A stretch of 64,000 nt of DNA from Paenibacillus sp. FSL K6-1330. Lineage in GTDB: Bacteria; Bacillota; Bacilli; Paenibacillales; Paenibacillaceae. Shown here one piece after another: positions 55,166 to 64,000 of this stretch. The number at the start of each line of letters is the position of its first letter. Positions within the stretch are counted from its first letter, which is position 1. The DNA lies in contig NZ_CP150269.1 of assembly GCF_037976825.1 (NCBI RefSeq), positions 6,737,501-6,801,500 of the forward strand, written 5' to 3'. The position numbers were made by a program, and so were the translations under genes. The notes beneath the pieces were generated by a model that saw only the letters and a list, made by a program, of their open reading frames with translations, did not search any database and was not told the DNA's origin.

Positions 55166-56659
55166 TCACTCCTGTTCCTCATACTCCTCAGGAATCGGTC
55201 TCTGCTCTTTTGCCGGTTCCTCCTCTAAGTCTTCACTTGGCAATGCCACAGAGGGATCTGTGATCGTAATCCGATCCTCAGGGTCCTTCTTGACATCCAG
55301 CGCAACCTCACTGGACGGTTCACTGCTTACATTCAATTTGTTCACAGCAACCACATGGATCGTATACCGGCCGGACGGACCTGCCAACATATTGCGGTTC
55401 GGAATAAGATAGGAACGGCTCACTACAGGTTCATCATTCAAACGATACAGTACTCCGTCAGGTCCTATGTAATATACATGATAGTTTATGCCTTCCTGCG
55501 TATCTGTCCAGATTAAACCAATGGATTCATCTTCCTCATTTAGGATGGCCTGAAGACCGGATATTTTATTCGGACGGCTCGAAACTTCGTTAGAATAGCT
55601 ACTCTTGCCGAAGCTGTTCACAGCCTCGACCACATAGTAGACGGTCTCCTGAAAACGCGCATCAGATGTTACGTAGGCACCTGATTTCACATTCGCTCCG
55701 TCAGCAAACAATGTATAACCCGTTCCGGACTTCTCGCTGTAATAGATATTGTAGGTTTCACCTGGCTGCTTCGTCCAGGTTAATTGAACCTGACCCTTCA
55801 CATATTGGAACTTCAGATCCATCGGAGCAGTTGGTATCGTTGTCGGCGAACCCGACTGAGATACAAGGGACTCTGTCCCCCCATGTGGCTGTACTGATCC
55901 GGTAACGGCAGGAGTTGTGGATGATGATCCCGATGATGAGGTCACTACACCATGGATTACCGAGTTCGGACTTTCTGGTGGTGTTTCTCCCCCGTCTTCG
56001 GCAGTTTCCAAGTTGATTTGCTCCACAGCTTTCAACCACTTCGCTGTAACCGAAGCCGCTTCTTCCTGAGTAACGATACCCTTGGGATTCAAAGCATCTG
56101 CTGTGGATTCCTGAAAGAGACCTAGCTCCATGGCCATTACGATAGCCTCCTTAGCATAATGGCTGAAGGAGCCTTCATGTAACTCCAGCTGCGTGGCTTC
56201 CCCGTCCGTGGTTTCCTTGTTGGTAACCCCTTGCAGAGCTCTTTGATACAGCACGGCCATATCCTGACGTGTCAGCGGTTGTCCAACTCCAAATCTTCCG
56301 TTCCCTACCCCCTTCACCAGTCCTGCATGAACCGCAGCTTCGATTGCGGAGAAAGCATAGTGATCGTTAGGTACATCCTTGAAGGTAGCCCCTCCTGGAA
56401 GTTCACCTGTGCCCAGATTCAAAGCATTGACGATTAATATGACAAAATCCTGCCTGCTGATGGCCGCTTTCGGCTGGATATCCCTACCACCGTCACCGGG
56501 ATGGAGTCCTCCTTCGGTTAACCGGATGGCTTCCTGCGCATTAAAGCCCATCATATCTGAAACGGGTACACCAGCACTTGCTTGAACGTTATCGGATGAG
56601 TTTATGTATAAAGCACTTGCTGCCAGAGCTATTAGAACGGAACAGGCGATTTTCTTCAT
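55166..56659 (-). CDS. Secreted SLH protein with Fn3-like domains
   Basis: 497 residues. Signal peptide (MKKIACSVLIALAASALYI), three SLH domains at the N-terminus (about 30-220; FKDVPNDHYAFSAIEAAVHA, GLVKGVGNGRFGVGQPLTR), an acidic Ser/Thr/Gly-rich linker, then two fibronectin type III-like domains (APMDLKFQYVKGQVQLTWTK; NKISGLQAILNEEDES, GRYTIHVVAVNKL). The C-terminus is acidic (EEPAKEQRPIPEEYEEQE). It is a wall-bound surface protein; binding partner unknown. GGAGG 6 bp before ATG at 56659; the frame upstream to 56851 lacks a site. Confidence 0.88.
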   Translation of the reverse strand: MKKIACSVLIALAASALYINSSDNVQASAGVPVSDMMGFNAQEAIRLTEGGLHPGDGGRDIQPKAAISRQDFVILIVNALNLGTGELPGGATFKDVPNDHYAFSAIEAAVHAGLVKGVGNGRFGVGQPLTRQDMAVLYQRALQGVTNKETTDGEATQLELHEGSFSHYAKEAIVMAMELGLFQESTADALNPKGIVTQEEAASVTAKWLKAVEQINLETAEDGGETPPESPNSVIHGVVTSSSGSSSTTPAVTGSVQPHGGTESLVSQSGSPTTIPTAPMDLKFQYVKGQVQLTWTKQPGETYNIYYSEKSGTGYTLFADGANVKSGAYVTSDARFQETVYYVVEAVNSFGKSSYSNEVSSRPNKISGLQAILNEEDESIGLIWTDTQEGINYHVYYIGPDGVLYRLNDEPVVSRSYLIPNRNMLAGPSGRYTIHVVAVNKLNVSSEPSSEVALDVKKDPEDRITITDPSVALPSEDLEEEPAKEQRPIPEEYEEQE

Positions 56660-56739
56660 ACAATCCCTCCATTTTGTCGCAATTATCAAGATCATACCAT
56701 ATCCTGGAATGCGAAGATATTGGAGGATGATATGAAAAT

Positions 56740-56774
56740 AAAAAAAAGAGCCCCTATTCATACACGGGGACTCC
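56740..56774 (-). terminator. Rho-independent terminator downstream of uvrA
   Basis: GAGTCCCC/GGGGCTC arms around a 12-base loop, then TTTTTTTT on the minus strand. Confidence 0.85.
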
Positions 56775-56869
56775 ATTATGACGCCAACCTGTTCAATCTG
56801 CTGAAATATGAAATGCAATAAGCTGTGGGCTGCACAGCTCCCTTCCAGCATGGAACAGATTCGAAGCTA

Positions 56870-59737
56870 TTAACGTGCCGCTTCCACCTTGTTCAATTCC
56901 TTGGTTCGCTTCGTATCGCGTTCCAGGATGGGTTTTAGGTACTTCCCTGTATAAGACTCGGACACCTTGACTAAATCCTCTGGCGTTCCGGTAGCGATGA
57001 TGGTACCACCGCCGCTGCCGCCCTCCGGACCTAGGTCAATCAGATAGTCCGCTGTCTTAATGACATCGAGATTGTGCTCGATGACAAGGACGGACTCCCC
57101 GGAATCCACCAGGCGGTGAAGCACAACGAGCAGACGGTCGATATCGTCCACATGCAGGCCGGTAGTCGGTTCATCCAGAATATACATCGTTTTGCCTGTG
57201 CTGCGGCGATACAGCTCGGAAGCCAGCTTCACGCGCTGGGCTTCACCACCGGACAACGTGGTGGCAGGCTGGCCCAAAGTAATATAACCCAGACCGACAT
57301 CCATCAGCGTCTGCATCTTCCGGTGAATCTTCGGAATGTTCTGGAAGAAATCCGTTGCATTCTCAACGGTCATCTCCAGTACTTCAGCGATGTTCTTGCC
57401 TTTATATTTGACTTCGAGCGTTTCGCGGTTGTAGCGTTTGCCCTTACACACTTCGCAAGGCACGTAGATATCCGGCAGGAAGTGCATCTCAATCTTGATA
57501 ATACCGTCCCCGCGGCAAGCCTCACAGCGGCCACCCTTCACGTTGAAGCTGAATCGGCCCTTCTTGTATCCGCGAATCTTCGCTTCATTCGTCTGGGAAT
57601 AGATATCCCGGATATCGTCGAAGACGCCTGTGTAGGTCGCCGGGTTGGAGCGAGGCGTACGGCCAATCGGAGACTGGTCGATGTCAATGACCTTCTCGAT
57701 ATGCTCCAAACCTTTCATCTCGCGGTATTGCCCCGGACGTACTTTGGCTCTGTTCAAGTCACGAGCAAGTGTCTTGTAGAGGATCTCGTTGACCAGTGTC
57801 GACTTGCCTGACCCGGACACACCGGTTACCGCCGTAAAGACGCCAATCGGAATTTTCACGTTAATATTCTTCAGATTGTTCTCTTTCGCGCCTTTAATCT
57901 CAAGCCAGCGTCCATCGGTCTTGCGCCGCTTGCTGTTGACCGGAATGAACTTACGGCCGCTCAGGTACTGGCCCGTCAGAGAGTTAGGGTCGTTCATAAT
58001 CTCCTTCGGGGTTCCCTCCGCGATGACTTGGCCGCCATGAATACCAGCGCCAGGACCAATATCGATGATATAGTCCGCAGCCATCATGGTGTCCTCGTCA
58101 TGCTCGACCACAATCAGCGTATTGCCCAGATCCCGCATATGCTCCAGCGTCGAGATCAGGCGGTCATTATCCCGTTGATGCAGCCCGATGCTGGGCTCGT
58201 CCAGAATGTACAGCACGCCCATCAGGCTTGATCCGATCTGCGTGGCTAACCGGATCCGCTGCGCTTCCCCACCGGACAGGGTTCCCGCCGAACGACTGAG
58301 ATTCAGGTAATCCAGACCCACATTGACAAGGAAGCCCAAACGACTGTGAATCTCCTTCAGAATGAGATTTGCGATCTGTTGTTCTTTCTCGCTAAGCTCC
58401 AGATGATCGAAAAATTTCAGGGACTCTCCGATCGACAGGCTAGTGACATAGGCCATGTTGCGGTCATTGACCGTAACGGCCAGGCTTTCCTTCCGGAGAC
58501 GATGACCTTTACACACATCGCATGGCTTGCTGCTCATATAACCTTCGATGTATTCGCGAATACCCTCGGAATTCGTATCGCGGTAGCGACGTTCTAGGTT
58601 CGGAATGATGCCCTCGAAGGTTACATACGCTTCCTTGCGCTGACCGAAGTCATTCTCATAACGGAAGTGAACCTTCTCATTGCCTGTACCGTACAACAGT
58701 TTATTCATCTGTTCTTGGCTAAAAGTACTGACCGGCTTGTCCAGCGGAATGCCGAAATGCGCGCAGACCGATTTCAGAAACTGCGGATAATAAGTGGATG
58801 TGCCCCCGCTCCATGCGGCAAAGGCACCTTCCTCCACGCTTTTGCTCGTATCCGGTATAAGCAGCTCCGGATCCACAATCATCTCGACGCCCAAGCCGTC
58901 ACAATCGGGACAAGCACCGAAAGGGGTATTGAAGGAGAACATTCTCGGCGTCAGCTCTTCCATACTAAAACCGCAGATCGGGCAAGCAAAGTTGGAGCTG
59001 AACCTGAGCTCCTCCTGACCCATGATATCAACCAGGAGCTGACCGCCTGATAGGTTCAGTGCCGTCTCGATCGAATCGGCCAGACGTGCCTCTATATCTT
59101 CCTTAACTACGATCCGGTCCACAACCACCTCGATCGTATGTTTTTTGTTCTTCTCGAGTTCGATGCTTTCCGACAGATCGCGCAGCTCTCCATCGACGCG
59201 CACCCGAACGAAGCCCTGCTTCGCTATATCGGCGAACAGGCTCTTATGCTCGCCCTTGCGTCCGGAAATGACCGGCGCGAGGATTTGCAGTCTCGTCTTC
59301 TCGGGATACTGCATGATGCGGTCTACCATTTGCTCGACCGTCTGGGAGGTAATCTCCACGCCATGCTCCGGACAGTGTGGGTGTCCGATCCGGGCGAACA
59401 AGAGACGCAAATAATCATAGATTTCCGTGACGGTACCTACCGTAGAGCGGGGGTTGCGACTCGTCGTTTTCTGGTCAATCGATATCGCCGGCGAGAGGCC
59501 TTCAATGGAATCGACATCCGGTTTCTCCATCTGTCCGAGGAACTGGCGTGCATAAGCGGACAAGGATTCCACGTAACGGCGCTGACCCTCGGCATAAATC
59601 GTATCGAATGCGAGAGAGGATTTGCCAGAGCCGCTAAGCCCCGTAAGAACGACGAACTTGTCACGCGGTATCGTGACGTCGATATTTTTCAGATTGTGTG
59701 CACGAGCGCCTTTGATCACAAGATTTTCAATGGCCAA
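56870..59737 (-). CDS. uvrA: Excinuclease ABC subunit A
   Basis: 955 residues. Damage sensor of nucleotide excision repair, delivering UvrB to lesions. Two ABC modules: Walker [15 protein letters not shown] (first) and [14 protein letters not shown] (second), signatures [12 protein letters not shown] and [12 protein letters not shown], zinc fingers of the CPIC...CPDC and CEAC...CEVC type, and [10 protein letters not shown] in the UvrB-binding region. TTG start with AGGAG 9 bp upstream. It follows uvrB by 100 bp, so both belong to one operon. Confidence 0.98.
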   Translation of the reverse strand: MAIENLVIKGARAHNLKNIDVTIPRDKFVVLTGLSGSGKSSLAFDTIYAEGQRRYVESLSAYARQFLGQMEKPDVDSIEGLSPAISIDQKTTSRNPRSTVGTVTEIYDYLRLLFARIGHPHCPEHGVEITSQTVEQMVDRIMQYPEKTRLQILAPVISGRKGEHKSLFADIAKQGFVRVRVDGELRDLSESIELEKNKKHTIEVVVDRIVVKEDIEARLADSIETALNLSGGQLLVDIMGQEELRFSSNFACPICGFSMEELTPRMFSFNTPFGACPDCDGLGVEMIVDPELLIPDTSKSVEEGAFAAWSGGTSTYYPQFLKSVCAHFGIPLDKPVSTFSQEQMNKLLYGTGNEKVHFRYENDFGQRKEAYVTFEGIIPNLERRYRDTNSEGIREYIEGYMSSKPCDVCKGHRLRKESLAVTVNDRNMAYVTSLSIGESLKFFDHLELSEKEQQIANLILKEIHSRLGFLVNVGLDYLNLSRSAGTLSGGEAQRIRLATQIGSSLMGVLYILDEPSIGLHQRDNDRLISTLEHMRDLGNTLIVVEHDEDTMMAADYIIDIGPGAGIHGGQVIAEGTPKEIMNDPNSLTGQYLSGRKFIPVNSKRRKTDGRWLEIKGAKENNLKNINVKIPIGVFTAVTGVSGSGKSTLVNEILYKTLARDLNRAKVRPGQYREMKGLEHIEKVIDIDQSPIGRTPRSNPATYTGVFDDIRDIYSQTNEAKIRGYKKGRFSFNVKGGRCEACRGDGIIKIEMHFLPDIYVPCEVCKGKRYNRETLEVKYKGKNIAEVLEMTVENATDFFQNIPKIHRKMQTLMDVGLGYITLGQPATTLSGGEAQRVKLASELYRRSTGKTMYILDEPTTGLHVDDIDRLLVVLHRLVDSGESVLVIEHNLDVIKTADYLIDLGPEGGSGGGTIIATGTPEDLVKVSESYTGKYLKPILERDTKRTKELNKVEAAR

Positions 59738-59840
59738 ACGATATCATCTCCTACTCCATATGGCATGCATGTGATGCTTATACTTTCACAAAGAGAACGA
59801 CAGCGTAGGCCGTCCCCCCTGTCATTCGTTTCTCCAACAT

Positions 59841-61832
59841 TTATTCGGCTTGCAGCTCCAGCAGCGCATCACGAAGCTCTGCCGCACGCTCGAATTGCAA
59901 ATTCTTGGCCGCTTCCTTCATCTCGGATTCCAGACGCTGGATCAGATTCTGACGCTCTTTCTTCGACATCTTCTGTCCTTCTCCCACCAGATAATCTGCT
60001 TTTCCCTCTGCAACCTTTGTTGCTTCGATGACATCGCGGATCTTCTTACGGATCGTTTGCGGTGTAATACCGTGCTTCTCATTATATGCAATCTGGATGC
60101 TGCGGCGGCGCTCGGTTTCCTTAATGGCCCGATCCATAGAGTCTGTGATCTTATCACCATACATGATCACTTTACCTTCCGAGTTCCGGGCAGCCCGGCC
60201 AATCGTCTGGATAAGAGCGCGGTCCGAGCGGAGGAAACCTTCCTTGTCCGCATCCAGAATCGCAACCAAGGAAACCTCCGGCAGGTCAAGACCCTCCCGT
60301 AGAAGGTTAATACCCACCAGCACGTGGAATGTACCAAGCCGCAGATCGCGCAGAATCTGCATCCGTTCCAATGTCTTGATATCGGAGTGCATGTAACGAA
60401 CCTTGATGCCAATTTCTTTCAGGTAATCAGTCAGGTCCTCTGACATCTTCTTCGTGAGGGTGGTCACGAGCACACGCTCGTCACGTTCCACCCGGTCATG
60501 GATCTCGCTAATCAGGTCATCGATCTGCCCTTCTGTTGGGCGCACATCAATGATCGGATCAAGCAGGCCTGTCGGCCGGATGATCTGTTCGACCATCGTA
60601 TCGCAGTGCTCCATCTCATACGGACCCGGCGTGGCCGATACGTAGATGATCTGGTTGACTTTCTCCTCGAATTCCTCGAACTTCAGCGGCCGGTTATCCA
60701 GCGCGGACGGCAGGCGGAAGCCGTGATCAACCAGCACCGTTTTCCGTGCCCGGTCACCGTTGTACATCGCGCGGATTTGCGGGAGCGTAACGTGCGATTC
60801 ATCAATGACAAACAACATATCATCCGGGAAATAGTCAAGGAGCGTATATGGCGTAGCACCAGGCTCCCTGAAGGTCAAAGGGCCGGAGTAGTTCTCGATG
60901 CCGGAGCAGAATCCGACTTCCTTCATCATCTCGATGTCGTAACGGGTACGTTGCTCGAGGCGCTGCGCTTCCAGCAGCTTGCCTTCCGAGCGCAGCAGTT
61001 CAAGGCGTTCTTCCAATTCGCGCTCGATGTTCACGATTGCTACCCGCATCGTCTCTTCACGGGTAACGAAGTGAGACGCCGGGAAGATGGCGATATGCTC
61101 GCGTTCCCCAACCAGTTCGCCCGTTAAGACGTCGATCTCCGTGATCCGCTCGATCTCGTCGCCGAACAGCTCGACGCGAACGGCATGCTCCCCCTTGGAG
61201 GCAGGGAATATCTCGATCACATCCCCACGGACGCGGAATGTACCGCGAACGAAGTTGATATCGTTCCGCTGGTACTGGATATCAACCAGCCGCGACAAAA
61301 TCTCATTGCGCGGCTTCTCCATGCCCACCCTGAGCGAAAGCAGCAATTCTCCGTACTCATGCGGCGAACCCAAGCCATATATGCAAGATACGCTCGCCAC
61401 AATGATGACATCGCGCCGTTCGAACAGCGAACTCGTTGCAGAGTGGCGGAGCTTATCAATCTCTTCATTAATGCTGGAATCCTTCTCGATATACGTATCG
61501 GAGGAAGGGATATAAGCTTCCGGCTGATAGTAATCGTAATAACTCACGAAATAATCCACCGAGTTATTCGGAAAGAATTCTTTAAACTCGCTGGCCAGCT
61601 GTGCAGCCAGCGTCTTGTTATGCGCAATGACGAGTGTGGGACGGTTTACCTTGGCGATTGTCTGCGCGATCGTAAACGTCTTACCCGTTCCTGTTGCACC
61701 TAGCAGCGTCTGATGTTTTTTCCCTTGGCGGAGTCCTTCGACCAACGCATCAATAGCCGTGGGCTGATCGCCCTGCGGCTGGAATTCAGACTGGATCTCA
61801 AAGGATTTGGTACTGACAACTAAATCGCTCAT
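59841..61832 (-). CDS. uvrB: Excinuclease ABC subunit B
   Basis: 663 residues. Helicase-like damage verifier of nucleotide excision repair. Seen: [15 protein letters not shown] (Walker A), the beta-hairpin [24 protein letters not shown] (DEAD-type motif II), [27 protein letters not shown] and the C-terminal UVR motif [22 protein letters not shown] at 61832. The expected SOS box (CGAAC-N4-GTTCG) was not found upstream. Confidence 0.98.
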   Translation of the reverse strand: MSDLVVSTKSFEIQSEFQPQGDQPTAIDALVEGLRQGKKHQTLLGATGTGKTFTIAQTIAKVNRPTLVIAHNKTLAAQLASEFKEFFPNNSVDYFVSYYDYYQPEAYIPSSDTYIEKDSSINEEIDKLRHSATSSLFERRDVIIVASVSCIYGLGSPHEYGELLLSLRVGMEKPRNEILSRLVDIQYQRNDINFVRGTFRVRGDVIEIFPASKGEHAVRVELFGDEIERITEIDVLTGELVGEREHIAIFPASHFVTREETMRVAIVNIERELEERLELLRSEGKLLEAQRLEQRTRYDIEMMKEVGFCSGIENYSGPLTFREPGATPYTLLDYFPDDMLFVIDESHVTLPQIRAMYNGDRARKTVLVDHGFRLPSALDNRPLKFEEFEEKVNQIIYVSATPGPYEMEHCDTMVEQIIRPTGLLDPIIDVRPTEGQIDDLISEIHDRVERDERVLVTTLTKKMSEDLTDYLKEIGIKVRYMHSDIKTLERMQILRDLRLGTFHVLVGINLLREGLDLPEVSLVAILDADKEGFLRSDRALIQTIGRAARNSEGKVIMYGDKITDSMDRAIKETERRRSIQIAYNEKHGITPQTIRKKIRDVIEATKVAEGKADYLVGEGQKMSKKERQNLIQRLESEMKEAAKNLQFERAAELRDALLELQAE

Positions 61833-61872
61833 TGCCCTTCATCACCCTCATACTCTAAAATGAAATTCATGC

Positions 61873-61900
61873 TAAAAGATATGTCGAAACTTCCCGATGA
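61873..61900 (+). promoter_or_regulatory. Possible sigma-D type promoter for motA
   Basis: TAAA (61873-61876) and CCCGATGA (61893-61900) are separated by 16 bp. Bacillus sigma-D sites are TAAA-N15-GCCGATAT, so the -10 keeps the CCGAT core with differences. It lies about 235 bp before motA, in the divergent uvrB/motA gap. No other promoter was clear there. Confidence 0.3.
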
Positions 61901-62135
61901 TATACTATGGGAAATTAGTGGTGTCTACGTAAAGAATAAGAATATTTGTTCCCGTCTCATTATACCCTTTACGTTTTTTTGATGCAAATAGTTTAATGAA
62001 AATTTCAATAAGTTCCAGCGCGAATGTTCCGTGCTTCAACTTGTATGACCCCACAGCCTTCATATTACATGTCGGACTAGCTTCAAGCGAACCCATGGTC
62101 TTCAATTAACTTCCTTAAGGAGATGATACAGCGTT

Positions 62136-62930
62136 ATGGATATTACAATTATTTTTGGCATTCTCGCCGGTCTGGCCGCGTTGATCGGAGGGTTTTTATG
62201 GGAAGGCGGGCATCTGAGCGGCCTGCTGCAAGGAGCGGCTGCGCTTATCGTATTCGGCGGCACCATCGCGGCCGTCATCGTCAGTTTTCCGGCCACCCGG
62301 CTCCGCACCATCCCGGCTGCGCTCAAGCTGGCCTTCGGCCGCAGCAACCGTTCAACGGACGAGCTGATTGACGCCATTGTTGATATGTCGGTTACGGCCA
62401 GAAGAGACGGGGTCCTGGCGCTGGAGCGTATCTCCGCCGATCACGAGGATCCGTTCTTGCGGGAAGGCATGCAGATGGTCGTCGACGGCAACGATCCGGA
62501 GATGGTGCGCCAAATCCTGGAGCTCGATATCAATGCCGCCGAGCAGAAGCACGAAGGGTATGCCAAGATTTTCGAGTCCGCCGGGGGATATGCTCCTACC
62601 ATGGGGATCATCGGTACCGTCATGGGATTGATCCACGTGCTGGGCAGTCTGCAAGACCCAACCGATCTCGGACCTTCGATCGCGGTCGCGTTCACCGCTA
62701 CTTTATACGGCGTCGCAAGTGCCAATATTATCTTTTTGCCCATTGCGTCCAAGATTAAAGCACGTTCCGAAGAAGAAATTGCAAATATGGAGCTGCTGCT
62801 CGAAGGAATTATGGCTGTTCAGAACGGAGAGCACCCGCTGTTAGTTCGTAAAAAGCTAGCCTCCTTCGCTTCCGCTGGCACCACGGACATTCCGTCCTCA
62901 AGGGGGATTGTGCATGAAAAAGCCGAATAG
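62136..62930 (+). CDS. motA: Flagellar motor stator protein MotA (MotP type possible)
   Basis: 264 residues, four membrane spans. Forms the ion channel of the stator and generates torque on FliG. Seen: IIFGILAGLAALIGGFLWEG, ALIVFGGTIAAVIVSFP, the cytoplasmic domain with VTARRDGVLALER and the conserved charges, and APTMGIIGTVMGLIHVL plus TATLYGVASANIIFLPI (spans 3 and 4). AAGGAG lies 13 bp before the ATG. It overlaps motB by 17 bp. Proton or sodium use is not decided. Confidence 0.94.
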   Translation: MDITIIFGILAGLAALIGGFLWEGGHLSGLLQGAAALIVFGGTIAAVIVSFPATRLRTIPAALKLAFGRSNRSTDELIDAIVDMSVTARRDGVLALERISADHEDPFLREGMQMVVDGNDPEMVRQILELDINAAEQKHEGYAKIFESAGGYAPTMGIIGTVMGLIHVLGSLQDPTDLGPSIAVAFTATLYGVASANIIFLPIASKIKARSEEEIANMELLLEGIMAVQNGEHPLLVRKKLASFASAGTTDIPSSRGIVHEKAE

Positions 62931-63729
62931 ACGGCGCCGTCATCGCAAGCAGACCGAAGGCGAACAGCGCGACCGCTGGATGATCACCTATGCCGACCTG
63001 ATTACGCTGCTCCTGATCTTTTTTGTTGTAATGTATGCCATGAGCCGGCTCGATACGGAAAAATACAAACTTGTCACCCAATCCCTGCAAGCCACCTTCC
63101 AGAGCGGAGACAGCATCCTGGAGATGGGTTCGGGCATTACCGGCACAGCCGATACGGAGAACCATAAGAATCCTCCACCGCAGCCTGCCGCCAATGAGGA
63201 AGAAGAGGATAAAGATGCTGGTTCAGAACCGCTAACTGAACGGGAGCTGGCTTTCCGTGCCCAGGAGGAAGAACTGGCGAACTTTATGGGGCTTATTCAG
63301 CAATACGTGAAAGACAACCAGCTCGAAGAGGATATCTTTATCGCGGACGAGCCGCAAGGGATTGCCATTACGTTAAGCGACCGCTTTCTGTTCGATGTCG
63401 GCAAGGCCGAGCTTAAACCCGGGGCCGCTCCCGTTCTGGGCAAATTGGCGAGCCTGTTCGGTGATTTAAACACCACCGTGAGCATCGAGGGGCATACGGA
63501 CAATGTGCCAATCGGACGCTATTCCAGCTACAAGGACAACTGGGAGCTTTCCGGTGCCCGGGCGATGTCGGTACTGCGGTTCTTCCTTGAGAGCAGCAAG
63601 CTGGATCCGGAAGGCTTCCAGTATGCAGGTTATGCCGATACGAGGCCAGCCGCGGATAATGCGACTGCTGAAGGCAAGCAGAAGAACCGGCGGGTCGAAA
63701 TTACCGTGTTACGACAGCTTAAGGAGTAG
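62914..63729 (+). CDS. motB: Flagellar motor stator protein MotB (MotS type possible)
   Basis: 271 residues. Single N-terminal span with the ion-binding Asp in MITYADLITLLLIFFVVMYA, a plug and linker rich in Glu/Pro (PPPQPAANEEEEDKDAG), and a C-terminal OmpA/Pal peptidoglycan-binding domain (VSIEGHTDNVPIGRYSSYKD, NWELSGARAMSVLRFF). It anchors the stator to the wall. ATG at 62914 is preferred over TTG at 62908 because AAGGGGG is upstream. The membrane segment looks closer to MotS than to MotB, without being decisive. Confidence 0.93.
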   Translation: MKKPNRRRRHRKQTEGEQRDRWMITYADLITLLLIFFVVMYAMSRLDTEKYKLVTQSLQATFQSGDSILEMGSGITGTADTENHKNPPPQPAANEEEEDKDAGSEPLTERELAFRAQEEELANFMGLIQQYVKDNQLEEDIFIADEPQGIAITLSDRFLFDVGKAELKPGAAPVLGKLASLFGDLNTTVSIEGHTDNVPIGRYSSYKDNWELSGARAMSVLRFFLESSKLDPEGFQYAGYADTRPAADNATAEGKQKNRRVEITVLRQLKE

Positions 63730-63810
63730 GAAGATAGCCTCCACGCGGCTCAACCCACTCCACGCCTTGACTTAGAAGAAAATGCCACCCCATCGTCCCC
63801 AATATGAAAT

Positions 63811-63860
63811 AAGCGCCCGGTAGACTGAATCCATGCATTCAGATCTGACCGGGCGCTTTC
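63811..63860. terminator. Terminator after motB
   Basis: AAGCGCCCGGT/ACCGGGCGCTT arms extended by an inner CTGAAT/ATTCAG pair, followed by TTTCGTTT. It also faces the convergent gene at the right edge. Confidence 0.75.
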
Positions 63861-63930
63861 GTTTAAAAAAAATGATTCGATTACTAACAACGTTCCTGAG
63901 AGACATTAGGTTTCCAACATACTTGTTAAG

Positions 63931-64000
63931 CTAAGCGCCTTGCCCTGCCCCGCGCTCGCTTGGCCGCAGGACAGCGGAACCGACGGCCAGCAGAATGACC
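63931..64000 (-). CDS. C-terminal end of a minus-strand membrane protein (partial)
   Basis: The last 22 codons read VILLAVGSAVLRPSERGAGQGA and end at a TAG (63931-63933). A hydrophobic stretch followed by a polar tail suggests a transporter end, but nothing more can be said. Confidence 0.35.
   Translation of the reverse strand, partial: VILLAVGSAVLRPSERGAGQGA

Noticed and set aside
59138..60031. 297-residue plus-strand open frame across uvrA and uvrB
   Set aside because: It lies antisense to two well supported genes, has no ribosome binding site and no domain; long antisense frames are expected in GC-rich coding sequence.
61833..62135. LexA (SOS) box for uvrB
   Set aside because: A CGAAC-N4-GTTCG site is expected, but only a CGAATGTTC fragment near 62021 was found, with the wrong spacing and sequence.

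Overview
The window looks like the chromosome of a Gram-positive, spore-forming Firmicute of the Paenibacillus type. Evidence: three proteins with SLH (S-layer homology) domains, a copper amine oxidase-like stalk protein, the Bacillales order pcrB-pcrA-ligA, strong AGGAGG ribosome binding sites, and frequent TTG start codons. This is inferred from gene content; no marker gene was compared. I see no rRNA, tRNA or CRISPR array.

Layout. 0-2.2 kb: the tail of a membrane transporter, then a protein-kinase-like/GAF/LuxR regulator whose kinase domain has lost both catalytic aspartates. 2.3-11.1 kb (minus strand): two very large secreted SLH proteins, one a repeat-rich adhesin-like protein and one a Vpr-like subtilase, with a small membrane protein between them. 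11.4-18.2 kb (minus): ligA, pcrA, pcrB and a secreted GDPD-like protein. 18.3-38.5 kb: a surface-glycan cluster. It holds a methyltransferase, an initiating sugar-phosphate transferase, two GT2 glycosyltransferases, an acyltransferase, rmlA-C-B-D for dTDP-rhamnose, a 1759-residue multidomain enzyme, an ABC exporter (Wzt/Wzm) and, divergently, an O-antigen-ligase/TPR protein. An intact IS3-family element sits 8 bp after the ligase, followed by galU and another acyltransferase (39.9-42.1 kb).

42.3-54.9 kb is ordinary chromosome: a lipoprotein, a U32 peptidase-like RNA-modification protein, an AlkC/AlkD-type protein, an MFS exporter, a TetM-type ribosomal protection GTPase, and an HtrA protease overlapping the gene for a stalk-domain protein. 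55.2-56.7 kb is a third SLH protein. 56.9-61.8 kb is uvrB-uvrA, and 62.1-63.7 kb is motA-motB.

The most interesting part is the glycan cluster. Its content (rml genes, Wzm/Wzt, WcaJ/WsfP-type initiator, ligase with TPR) matches the S-layer glycoprotein glycosylation (slg) loci known from Geobacillus and Paenibacillus alvei. The 1759-residue protein joins a methyltransferase, a kinase-like fold and a coiled coil built from 42-bp repeats. That is the order of the E. coli O9a chain terminator and ruler WbdD, here continued by a GT-B glycosyltransferase and a WbsX domain. Its partner Wzt ends in a propeller-like domain instead of the usual carbohydrate-binding module. I infer a Gram-positive length-control system for the S-layer glycan. 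A 2-kb cassette inside the cluster (acyltransferase plus integrase remnant) is bracketed by 26-bp direct repeats. The cluster is visibly AT-richer than its flanks and patchy, as expected of a transferred glycan locus.
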